Source of the DNA: Methylotenera sp.
Lineage (GTDB): Bacteria > Pseudomonadota > Gammaproteobacteria > Burkholderiales > Methylophilaceae
NCBI GenBank assembly: GCA_027310735.1
Contig: DAIDAH010000154.1
Span: 1-6,410 of the forward strand
Direction: 5' to 3'
DNA: 6,410 bases
In this document: in pieces, positions 1 through 6,022 of the stretch
How the letters are laid out: the number at the start of each line of letters is the position of its first letter
Numbering within the stretch: the stretch's first letter is position 1
Notes under the pieces: model-generated
Seen by the model: only the letters and a program-made list of their open reading frames with translations
What the model was told of the DNA's origin: nothing
The model's database searches: none
Translations under genes and position numbers: made by a program

Positions 1-590
1 ATTTCCAACTCACCACGAGGTGATGGTTTAAGATTTTTAGCAATTTCAATGACGCCATTATCGTAAAAATATAAACCCGTGACGGCATATCTTGATTTTG
101 GTACTTTAGGTTTTTCTTCCAAGCTAATCGCTTGCCCCTGTCCGTTAAACTCTACTACACCGTAACGCTCCGGATCACTGACTGGGTAAGCGAACACAGT
201 GGCACCATGCGTCAGTTTTGCGGCGACCTGGGTTCTAGCAGCCAGCTCATGTCCGTAAAATATATTGTCGCCTAATACCAATGCGCAGCTATCATCCCCA
301 ATAAAGTCCTCTCCGATAATAAAAGCTTGTGCGAGACCATCTGGCGAAGGCTGTACGGCATATTGAATGGACATACCCCATTGACTACCATCACCTAATA
401 GTTGGCTAAAGCGCGGTGTATCTTCTGGCGTAGAAATGATTAATACTTCACGAATACCCGCCAGCATCAGTGTCGTCAGCGGGTAATAAATCATAGGCTT
501 ATCGTATACAGGCAACAACTGCTTAGAAACCACTTGCGTGGCCGGATATAAACGTGTGCCGGAACCGCCGGCTAAGACAATGCCTTTCAT
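1..590 (-). CDS. rfbA: Glucose-1-phosphate thymidylyltransferase, partial (C-terminal part beyond left edge)
   Basis: RfbA (RmlA) condenses glucose 1-phosphate with dTTP to give dTDP-glucose and pyrophosphate, the entry step to dTDP-rhamnose and related nucleotide sugars in the cytoplasm. I translated 196 codons from the ATG at 588-590; the family is about 290 residues, so roughly the last third is missing beyond base 1. The nucleotidyltransferase signature GGSGTRLYP lies at residues 8-16. Further family landmarks are SKQLLPVYDKPMIYYPL (22-38), QPSPDGLAQAFIIGE (80-94), LGDNIFYGH (106-114, with the metal-binding Asp108) and SLEEKP (156-161, with the sugar-phosphate-binding Lys160). The start overlaps the rfbB stop as ATGA, so the two are probably translationally coupled, and a strong GAGGAG ribosome site lies five bases upstream. 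The reading frame is open to the edge. Family identity is very secure; whether the final product is rhamnose or another deoxysugar cannot be seen here. Confidence 0.96.
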   Translation of the reverse strand, partial: MKGIVLAGGSGTRLYPATQVVSKQLLPVYDKPMIYYPLTTLMLAGIREVLIISTPEDTPRFSQLLGDGSQWGMSIQYAVQPSPDGLAQAFIIGEDFIGDDSCALVLGDNIFYGHELAARTQVAAKLTHGATVFAYPVSDPERYGVVEFNGQGQAISLEEKPKVPKSRYAVTGLYFYDNGVIEIAKNLKPSPRGELE

Positions 591-1672
591 GCCAACTCCT
601 CTCCGCGATCTACATAATGTTTTTCAACCCAATGGCGATACTCACCACTGGTGACGTTTTCGACCCACTCTTGATGCTCTAAATACCAATTCACTGTTTT
701 TTCTATACCAGACTCAAACGTCTCGGTTGGTCTCCAGCCTAACTCATTGGCTATTTTAGTGGCATCAATTGCATAACGCTGGTCATGCCCCAACCGATCT
801 TCAACGAAGGCTATTTGATCCATATAAGACTTACCATCGGCACGCGGCTTTTTAGTATCCAACATTCTGCACAGCGTTTTTACAATTTCAATGTTTGGTT
901 TTTCGTTCCAGCCGCCTACATTATAGACTTCACCAACTTTACCTGCCTCCAACACGCATCTAATGGCCGCGCAATGGTCTTCTACATACAACCAATCGCG
1001 TATCTGATGCCCCGTACCATAAATTGGCAATGGCTTATCGGCCAACGCATTGTGGATCACCAACGGAATCAATTTTTCAGGAAAATGATGTGGGCCGTAG
1101 TTATTAGAGCAATTAGTGGTTAGCGTTGGCAAGCCATAGGTGTGATGATAGGCGCGAACTAAATGGTCTGATGCTGCTTTAGAGGCAGAGTATGGGCTAT
1201 TAGGTGCATAGGCATGAGTTTCAGTAAAAGCCGCATCTGCTGCTCCAAGCGACCCATACACTTCATCAGTAGACACGTGCAAAAAACGAAAAAACTGACG
1301 ATTTTCTGTACTTAGGCTATTCCAATAGGCGCGGACGGCTTCTAGCAAATGGAACGTGCCAACTACATTGGTTTGAATAAAATCTTCAGGTCCGTGGATG
1401 GAACGATCCACATGGCTTTCTGCTGCAAAATTCACCACAGCACAGGGTTGATGCAGTTCCAAAAGTTTACTTACCAGCGCTTGGTCACCGATGTCCCCAT
1501 GTACAAAAACATGCTGTGGATTGTGTTGTATTTCAACTAGATTTTCCAGATTTCCTGCATAGGTCAGCTTATCTAAGTTAACTACGGTGCCTAAGCCCTG
1601 CTTTACCCAAGCCAATACGAAATTAGCGCCGATAAATCCTGCACCGCCTGTGACTATGATTGTTTGATTCAT
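587..1672 (-). CDS. rfbB: dTDP-glucose 4,6-dehydratase
   Basis: RfbB (RmlB) is a cytoplasmic, NAD-dependent extended short-chain dehydrogenase that converts dTDP-glucose to dTDP-4-keto-6-deoxyglucose, the second step of dTDP-rhamnose synthesis. The 361-residue product has the usual family length. It opens with the Rossmann NAD-binding motif TGGAGFIGANF (residues 8-18), followed by NLDKLTYAGN (32-41). The active site is visible as STDEVYG (134-140), containing Thr135, Asp136 and Glu137, and as YSASK (161-165), containing the Tyr161/Lys165 catalytic pair. NNYGPHHFPEKLIP (190-203) and GHDQRYAID (295-303) are dTDP-sugar-binding segments typical of RmlB. The ATG is preceded by only a weak AGAAAG-type ribosome site. 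The gene starts 19 bases after the dnaQ stop and overlaps rfbA by four bases, so it is probably read from the rnhA-dnaQ promoter or from one inside dnaQ. The RfbA product is its substrate. The nearest alternative is UDP-glucose 4-epimerase, which the TDE triad argues against. Confidence 0.98.
   Translation of the reverse strand: MNQTIIVTGGAGFIGANFVLAWVKQGLGTVVNLDKLTYAGNLENLVEIQHNPQHVFVHGDIGDQALVSKLLELHQPCAVVNFAAESHVDRSIHGPEDFIQTNVVGTFHLLEAVRAYWNSLSTENRQFFRFLHVSTDEVYGSLGAADAAFTETHAYAPNSPYSASKAASDHLVRAYHHTYGLPTLTTNCSNNYGPHHFPEKLIPLVIHNALADKPLPIYGTGHQIRDWLYVEDHCAAIRCVLEAGKVGEVYNVGGWNEKPNIEIVKTLCRMLDTKKPRADGKSYMDQIAFVEDRLGHDQRYAIDATKIANELGWRPTETFESGIEKTVNWYLEHQEWVENVTSGEYRHWVEKHYVDRGEELA
596..601 (-). 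promoter_or_regulatory. Ribosome binding site of rfbA
   Basis: On the minus strand the sequence GAGGAG lies five bases before the rfbA ATG, inside the last codons of rfbB (encoding Glu-Glu-Leu-Ala). It is the clearest Shine-Dalgarno motif in the window and it supports the ATG at 588-590 as the rfbA start. Together with the ATGA overlap it suggests translation re-initiation by ribosomes finishing rfbB. Confidence 0.75.
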
Positions 1673-1691
1673 GACATTAGCTTTCTATTAA

Positions 1692-2396
1692 TTAGCTTTC
1701 GAGAGTTTTTTCTGTAGTGCCCCACAAACATTTACCCGACTTTGCCAGTCCAGCCAAATAATCCGCATGTGCAGAAGTTTCTGCTTCATTCGCAAGTTTA
1801 ACGAATAAGGGCTGCAAATCGTGAAGTGCAGTTTCATTATTTTTTATACTTGGCTTATCTAGCTCCATCATCAAGCTATCTTGGCCGCGTGTCATTGCCA
1901 TATAAACGTCAGCCAGCAACTCCGCATCCAGCAATGCCCCATGCAACGTTCGCCTTGAGTTATCAATACCAAAGTGGCGACAAAGCGCATCCAGATTATT
2001 ACGCTGTCCCGGACGCATTTCTTTGGCAATCTTTAATGTATCCGTCACTTTTGCAACAATAGCCTCTACAGGCTGCAACCCCATCAAACCAAATTCTGCA
2101 TTCAAAAAACCCACGTCAAATGGGGCGTTATGCATAATCAATTCAGAATCAGCAATAAAGGCAATCAGATCCTTAGAAATGTCGGCAAAATGCGGCTTAT
2201 CCTGTAAAAACTCCAGCGATATTCCATGCACCTCTTGCGCACCTTGATCAATGTCACGCTCAGGATTCAGGTAATAATGAAAATGATTCTTAGTCAGGCG
2301 GCGATTGACCACCTCAACCGCGGCAACTTCAATCACACGATGGCCCTGTGCATGGTATAAACCTGTTGTTTCAGTATCCAAAAATATCTGACGCAT
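1692..2396 (-). CDS. dnaQ: DNA polymerase III epsilon subunit, 3'-5' proofreading exonuclease
   Basis: DnaQ removes misincorporated nucleotides from the 3' end during chromosome replication, as part of the polymerase III core with the alpha subunit. The 234-residue protein is close to the 243 residues of the E. coli protein. All DEDDh exonuclease residues are present: Asp7 and Glu9 in FLDTETTG (Exo I), Asp94 in HNAPFDVGFLN (Exo II), and His152 and Asp157 in LHGALLDAELLADVY (Exo III). The region after about residue 175 corresponds to the flexible tail that binds the polymerase subunit in E. coli, and it is less conserved. The ATG shares one base with the rnhA stop (TAATG), and a GGGA element lies about ten bases upstream within rnhA, which suggests coupled translation. 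In E. coli rnhA and dnaQ are divergent with overlapping promoters; here they are tandem. No separate dnaQ promoter was identified. Confidence 0.97.
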   Translation of the reverse strand: MRQIFLDTETTGLYHAQGHRVIEVAAVEVVNRRLTKNHFHYYLNPERDIDQGAQEVHGISLEFLQDKPHFADISKDLIAFIADSELIMHNAPFDVGFLNAEFGLMGLQPVEAIVAKVTDTLKIAKEMRPGQRNNLDALCRHFGIDNSRRTLHGALLDAELLADVYMAMTRGQDSLMMELDKPSIKNNETALHDLQPLFVKLANEAETSAHADYLAGLAKSGKCLWGTTEKTLES

Positions 2397-2866
2397 TATG
2401 TATTTTTCCCAAATAAAACTTGCTCTACGCCCTTATTCGCGAGCATATCAGCTCGCTCGTTACCTGCATTACCGGCATGTCCTTTCACCCAAACCCATTG
2501 CACTGTATGTTGCTGCGCTAAGACATCCAGCACGCGCCACAAGTCATCATTCTTAACGGGCTTTTTATCTGAAGTACGCCAATTACGAGCCTTCCAGCCA
2601 ACAATCCACTCGGAAATACCTTTTTGCACATAGACCGAATCAGTAAATACTTTGGCATGGCACGAGCGCGTAAGAGCCTCTAAAGCACGGATGACTGCGG
2701 TGAGTTCCATACGATTATTGGTTGTCAATAAGTCACCACCACACAACTCTTTTTCATGACCATCGTAACTGATCCACGCGCCCCAACCGCCGGGCCCAGG
2801 ATTACCCTTACAAGCCCCATCGGCATAAATCTCAACCACCTTACTACTGCTACTCATATTTTTCAT
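2396..2866 (-). CDS. rnhA: Ribonuclease HI
   Basis: RNase HI cleaves the RNA strand of RNA-DNA hybrids in the cytoplasm, removing R-loops and primer RNA. From the ATG at 2864-2866 the protein has 156 residues, matching the family (155 in E. coli). It begins its fold at VEIYADGACKGNPGPGG (residues 11-27). The catalytic residues are Asp16 (ADGAC), Glu54 (NNRMEL), Asp76 (TDSVY), His130 (KGHAGN) and Asp140 (NERADML). The basic-protrusion region GWKARNWRTSDKKPVKN (90-106) is also present, marking the E. coli type I form. The start is uncertain: a TTG lies directly upstream (2867-2869) and a second ATG at 2855-2857 would give a protein three residues shorter. None has a convincing Shine-Dalgarno sequence, and the conserved fold starts after all three. 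It is the first gene of the unit rnhA-dnaQ-rfbB-rfbA, divergent from the carbonic anhydrase gene. Confidence 0.96.
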   Translation of the reverse strand: MKNMSSSSKVVEIYADGACKGNPGPGGWGAWISYDGHEKELCGGDLLTTNNRMELTAVIRALEALTRSCHAKVFTDSVYVQKGISEWIVGWKARNWRTSDKKPVKNDDLWRVLDVLAQQHTVQWVWVKGHAGNAGNERADMLANKGVEQVLFGKNT

Positions 2867-2900
2867 CAATTCATTTTGTGCAATACGTCATCATTAACTG

Positions 2901-2929
2901 ATTATAAAACATCTCATCCAATAATTTAT
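2901..2929 (-). promoter_or_regulatory. Candidate promoter of the rnhA-dnaQ-rfbB-rfbA unit
   Basis: On the minus strand a perfect TATAAT hexamer (complement of 2901-2906) lies about 35 bases before the rnhA ATG, a suitable place for a -10 element. The -35 region at 17-base spacing (2924-2929) reads ATAAAT, a poor match, so only the -10 is persuasive. The region is AT-rich and chance matches are expected. No other good candidate was seen for this unit. Confidence 0.35.
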
Positions 2930-2959
2930 TAAGCATTTTTAAAACCGCTACAGATCAAA

Positions 2960-3027
2960 ATTTTCACTATATTATTTGTAGATAAAACTGACAAATTTAG
3001 TCACGCTTAGGCTATATTGGTGAAAAT
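2960..3027. repeat. Separated inverted repeat in the rnhA / carbonic anhydrase intergenic region
   Basis: The arms ATTTTCAC (2960-2967) and GTGAAAAT (3020-3027) are perfect 8-base inverted copies separated by 52 bases. A 7-base direct repeat CTATATT lies next to each arm (2967-2973 and 3012-3018). The right-hand copy contains the candidate -10 of the carbonic anhydrase promoter. The arms could be paired operator half-sites, but in AT-rich DNA an 8-base match may be chance. The spacing is too long for a simple terminator hairpin. Confidence 0.3.
2988..3018 (+). promoter_or_regulatory. Candidate promoter of the carbonic anhydrase gene
   Basis: CTGACA (2988-2993) matches five of six bases of a sigma-70 -35 box and TATATT (3013-3018) matches five of six bases of the -10 box. 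The 19-base spacer is longer than ideal. The predicted transcript would begin near base 3025, leaving a leader of about 25 bases with a GAGAG ribosome-site-like element just before the ATG at 3051. Confidence 0.4.
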
Positions 3028-3050
3028 CAGAAAAGCAAAGTTGAGAGTTC

Positions 3051-4277
3051 ATGAATAAATTCATTACATTTTTATTGCTCTTTATTGCCATGACTAGCAA
3101 TAGCTACGCGGTGACATGGGTAAAATTACGAGATAATCACAATTCAAAACTGATGCTCGACAAACAGTCGATTCTAGAAAAAGATCAGTTAAAAAGAGCT
3201 TGGGTTAAGCTTGAATACAAAACACCTCAAAAGAATTTGCAACCAACAGAGAAAGAATATAACCAGTCAAAGTTACTCTGGTATTTTGACTGTCCAGCAC
3301 AAAAATCCGCAACGGCACAAGTCTTTCAATATCTAAACGATGATCTCGTGTACTCAGCGGCTATTGATATTAAAAGTGCAGAGTTTATAGAGCCTGTACC
3401 AGAAACAGATGTAGACATAGCCATGCGCCATATTTGCATGAAAGCAAAACCGGCAACTACTACGCCCTCCCCAAAAAAACCAACTGAAAAACCAGCAGAA
3501 TTACCGAATGAGGCTGCTCCGCCAGTAGTGGAGAAACCCGCTATAAAACCAGAAGTCAAACCAATACCGGATAAAACGATTCCTACACAAAAAAAGGTCA
3601 CTCAGACCAACGATTGGACATACGAAGGTAAAGAAGGGCCGGAAAATTGGGGCAAATTAAACCCCATTTTCTCCACTTGTGATGCTGGGCGCAATCAATC
3701 ACCAATTGACATCCAAAACACAACACATGCTTCACTAAAACCACTACGACTGATACAAAGATATGCTGTAAACGATATTGTTAATAATGGCCATACCATA
3801 CAAGCGAACTTCAAAACAGGCAACATGCTCATTCTTGACAGTACTGCCTTTCTAATGAAGCAAGTGCATTTTCATGCCCCTAGCGACAATCAGATTAACG
3901 ACAAATCCTATCCATTAGAGGCTCATTTCGTACATGCTGATTCTAAAGGCAATCTCGCAGTCATTGCTGTCATGTTCAAAGAGGGAAAAGCAAATCCTGC
4001 TCTAGAAAGTTTGTTTACACAAATACCACATAAAGTTGGCGAACAAGTGACACTTAAAAGTAGAGTGATGGCAAGTGAGCTAATGCCTCTAAATCGTAGC
4101 TACTACCGATTTAGCGGATCTCTTACCACACCACCTTGTAGCGAAGGCGTTCGCTGGATCGTCATGAAAACTCCAATCACGGCATCTAAAGAACAAATTT
4201 CAGCTTTCGAAGAAAGCATGAAACATCACAATAACCGTCCGCTGCAACCACTTAATGGACGAGTAATTGTTGAGTAA
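3051..4277 (+). CDS. Exported alpha-carbonic anhydrase with N-terminal adhesin-E-like domain
   Basis: Alpha-carbonic anhydrases interconvert CO2 and bicarbonate at a zinc centre; in Gram-negative bacteria they act in the periplasm. Residues 1-20 form a signal peptide (Lys3, hydrophobic core, cleavage likely after SYA). Residues 21 to about 132 resemble the surface-adhesin protein E family: WVKL start, LDKQSI, RAWVKLEY, then Cys81 and Cys129 as a possible disulfide. Residues 133-182 are a Pro/Lys/Thr-rich linker. The catalytic domain fills about 187-408: NQSPIDIQ (215-222), NNGH with proton-shuttle His248, zinc ligands His273 and His275 (QVHFHAPS) and His292 (EAHFVH), Glu290, and LTTPPCSEG (358-366) with Thr359 equivalent to Thr199 of human CA II. 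Cys210 and Cys363 are placed for the usual disulfide. The gatekeeper Glu106 position appears to be Asp279, followed by Asn instead of His. At 408 residues it is far longer than the usual 220-260. It is flanked by genes of a conserved housekeeping block on the opposite strand. The enzyme family is certain; the N-terminal domain assignment is moderate. Confidence 0.95.
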   Translation: MNKFITFLLLFIAMTSNSYAVTWVKLRDNHNSKLMLDKQSILEKDQLKRAWVKLEYKTPQKNLQPTEKEYNQSKLLWYFDCPAQKSATAQVFQYLNDDLVYSAAIDIKSAEFIEPVPETDVDIAMRHICMKAKPATTTPSPKKPTEKPAELPNEAAPPVVEKPAIKPEVKPIPDKTIPTQKKVTQTNDWTYEGKEGPENWGKLNPIFSTCDAGRNQSPIDIQNTTHASLKPLRLIQRYAVNDIVNNGHTIQANFKTGNMLILDSTAFLMKQVHFHAPSDNQINDKSYPLEAHFVHADSKGNLAVIAVMFKEGKANPALESLFTQIPHKVGEQVTLKSRVMASELMPLNRSYYRFSGSLTTPPCSEGVRWIVMKTPITASKEQISAFEESMKHHNNRPLQPLNGRVIVE

Positions 4278-4288
4278 CCGTCGCAAAA

Positions 4289-5032
4289 TCACTCCAAATT
4301 AACATCTTTTTGAGATGGTCTAGGAATCAAGTGTGTAGCCAACGGCGCGCTCTTCCAATTGGGCTTAAGGGGCGTCAGCCCAGTGACACGTTTTTTTGCA
4401 ACAATAAAATAAACACCGCCAAGCATGGCGGCACAGAATTTATCCATAAATGAAAAGTAATTACACCATGTCACTTTCTCAAAGGGCGGGACGGAGCATG
4501 TCATCTCTACAGAAATGATCTCAAAACCCATAAGTGCAAGCCAGTCTTTCATACGAAGTAATCCGATAAATTGACCATTCCAAGGGTAAGTTCTATTGTT
4601 TGAAAACAACCTATTCAAGCCAGCGGCTACGCCCCAGCTACTCATTGGATTAAACCCTGAAATTAACAAATGACCTTCATGCACAAGCACCCGTTCGGCC
4701 TCGCGTAAAGTTTGATGTGGGCGCTGACTAAATTCCAAGCGATGTGGAAGGAGTAGTACATCTAAGCTCTGTTCAGCAAACGGTAAGAACTCATCAGAAC
4801 AGCACATGTGACAGCTCATCTTTGGCACATACCATTCCGTTGAAATAAATCGATTTGGAATGCGGGAGTTAGATAATAAATCCATCTGCAAACAACCCAT
4901 CTGCAATGCATTAAAGCCAAACAGATCAACAACCGCCCGATCATATAAAGCCTGTTCTTTTGCACGCAAATACTGTCCTGCGGTTGAATTAAACCAACGC
5001 TGCTGCTCATCAAATAAGTGTTGTGGATTCAT
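4289..5032 (-). CDS. YafS-like class I SAM-dependent methyltransferase
   Basis: The product belongs to the methyltransferase family found beside gloB and rnhA in many proteobacteria (YafS in E. coli); its substrate is unknown to me. The 247-residue protein has the family pattern: N-terminal helix with YLRAKEQALYDRAV (21-34); GFNALQMG (39-46), which stands in place of a canonical glycine-rich SAM motif I; LPFAEQSLDVLLLPHRLEFS (83-102), covering motifs II/III; and LREAERVLVHEGHLLISGFNPMSSWG (109-134), the typical post-motif strand and helix. It ends with GGVYFIVAKKRVTGLTPLKP (205-224). No signal peptide or membrane segment is seen, so it is cytoplasmic. A small cysteine cluster (Cys74, Cys77, Cys78) precedes motif II. 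The ATG at 5030-5032 lacks a ribosome site, but the family alignment begins close to it. It converges on the carbonic anhydrase gene with 11 bases between stops and diverges from gloB. Whether it is catalytically active is not shown by the sequence. Confidence 0.85.
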   Translation of the reverse strand: MNPQHLFDEQQRWFNSTAGQYLRAKEQALYDRAVVDLFGFNALQMGCLQMDLLSNSRIPNRFISTEWYVPKMSCHMCCSDEFLPFAEQSLDVLLLPHRLEFSQRPHQTLREAERVLVHEGHLLISGFNPMSSWGVAAGLNRLFSNNRTYPWNGQFIGLLRMKDWLALMGFEIISVEMTCSVPPFEKVTWCNYFSFMDKFCAAMLGGVYFIVAKKRVTGLTPLKPNWKSAPLATHLIPRPSQKDVNLE

Positions 5033-5118
5033 GTGTACAATAAAATATCTACAGTAAAAGCATACCTAAAGTAATCCAAAAACAAATAATGTTGTTGACA
5101 TTTTAGTCCATAAAAACA

Positions 5119-5910
5119 ATGATTAACAGCATGCTAAGCCACCTGAAAATTATACCGATTCCAGCATTTCAAGATAACTATATCTGGCTGATTCACAACG
5201 ATGTTGAAGCAATCGTCGTAGACCCTGGCGATGCTGAAGTTGTATGTGAAACGTTAATACGTTTAAAACTCCAGCTAGTTTCCATATTAATTACGCACCA
5301 CCACCACGACCATATTGATGGCGTTACTGCGCTCATGTCTCAGTATCCAGCTACAACTGTATTCGCACCTAAGCAAGAGAAATACCAATTTAACCACACT
5401 CCAGTCAATGAATCAGATGTCATTGAGTTTAAAACACTGGATCTTCAGTTTACAATTATTAAACTACCGGGTCATACCCTTGGACATATTGCATATTATG
5501 CCCATACAAAAGATCAACATAATTTACTTTTTTGTGGTGACACTTTATTTGGTGCAGGTTGTGGAAGGTTGTTTGAAGGCACACCTGAGCAAATGTATGC
5601 ATCCTTACAAAAATTAGCCTCATTACCATCAAACACTCAAGTCTATTCTGCACACGAATACACCTTACACAATATTAGTTTTGCACTTACTCTGGAACCA
5701 AATAATCTGGCTCTTATCGAAAGGCAACTAAAAACTTTTAGATTGCGAGATTTACAACAACCAAGCCTACCATCAACGATAGGTTTGGAGCTTGCAACTA
5801 ATCCATTTTTACGTTGCTTTAGCTCAGAAATTCAGTCATCAATTGGATTAGTTAACGCATCAAATTTACAAGTTTTCAGCACCATACGAGAATTAAGAAA
5901 TCATTATTAA
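5119..5910 (+). CDS. gloB: Hydroxyacylglutathione hydrolase (glyoxalase II)
   Basis: GloB hydrolyses S-D-lactoylglutathione to D-lactate and glutathione, the second step of glutathione-dependent methylglyoxal detoxification in the cytoplasm. The 263-residue metallo-beta-lactamase-fold protein starts its conserved part at IIPIPAFQDNYIWLI (11-25). The dinuclear metal site is complete: THHHHDH (59-65, ligands His60, His62, Asp64, His65), PGHTLGH (His119), CGDTLF (Asp141) and SAHEYT (His179). GAGCGRLFEGT (145-155) and the C-terminal NPFLR (228-232) are glyoxalase II features that separate it from other metallo-hydrolases. The start is uncertain: ATG at 5119 or the in-frame ATG at 5131, which would give 259 residues. 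Neither has a Shine-Dalgarno sequence and the conserved region begins after both. It is divergent from the methyltransferase gene, an arrangement shared with E. coli gloB/yafS, and upstream of the mltD-like gene on the same strand. Confidence 0.96.
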   Translation: MINSMLSHLKIIPIPAFQDNYIWLIHNDVEAIVVDPGDAEVVCETLIRLKLQLVSILITHHHHDHIDGVTALMSQYPATTVFAPKQEKYQFNHTPVNESDVIEFKTLDLQFTIIKLPGHTLGHIAYYAHTKDQHNLLFCGDTLFGAGCGRLFEGTPEQMYASLQKLASLPSNTQVYSAHEYTLHNISFALTLEPNNLALIERQLKTFRLRDLQQPSLPSTIGLELATNPFLRCFSSEIQSSIGLVNASNLQVFSTIRELRNHY

Positions 5911-5963
5911 TCATTAAGATAGAAAATACTCTCAATGCACATATTAATTACATTCACTTTAAC

Positions 5964-5993
5964 TTGACTCTGCACTCTGCAGTTCGTTACCAT
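5964..5993 (+). promoter_or_regulatory. Candidate promoter upstream of the mltD-like gene
   Basis: TTGACT (5964-5969) matches five of six bases of a -35 box, and TACCAT (5988-5993), with an 18-base spacer, matches four of six bases of a -10 box. A transcript would begin near base 6000, about 23 bases before the proposed ATG. The 112-base gap after gloB contains no GC-rich hairpin with a T-run, so the gene could also be read through from gloB. Confidence 0.35.
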
Positions 5994-6022
5994 GTTGCAA
6001 CTTTAAGGCTTTGAACGGTTCA

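Noticed and set aside
785..1123. Plus-strand open frame of 112 codons
   Set aside because: It is antisense to the well-supported rfbB coding sequence and shows no recognisable motif.
2867..2869. TTG as start of rnhA, one codon before the ATG
   Set aside because: An ATG follows immediately and there is no ribosome site favouring TTG; the conserved fold begins later in any case.
3326..3601. Minus-strand open frame of 91 codons, Gly/Ser/Phe-rich
   Set aside because: It lies wholly inside the carbonic anhydrase gene opposite its Pro/Lys-rich linker; its composition is the complement of that low-complexity coding sequence and it has no ribosome site.
4275..4291. Bidirectional terminator between the convergent carbonic anhydrase and methyltransferase genes
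   Set aside because: Only 11 bases separate the stops and I could find no GC-rich hairpin with a flanking T-run there.
5315..5617. Plus-strand open frame of 100 codons in another frame of gloB
   Set aside because: It overlaps the conserved catalytic core of gloB, which is clearly the coding frame.
5911..5963. Terminator after gloB (AATCATTATTAATCATTAA region)
   Set aside because: The sequence is a short AT-rich direct repeat (AATCATTA) and does not form a stable GC stem followed by a T-run.
5966..5985. Repeat CTCTGCA..CTCTGCA / CTGCAG palindrome before the mltD-like gene
   Set aside because: It is a short tandem-like repeat with a 6-base palindrome, too small to support an operator or mobile element end.
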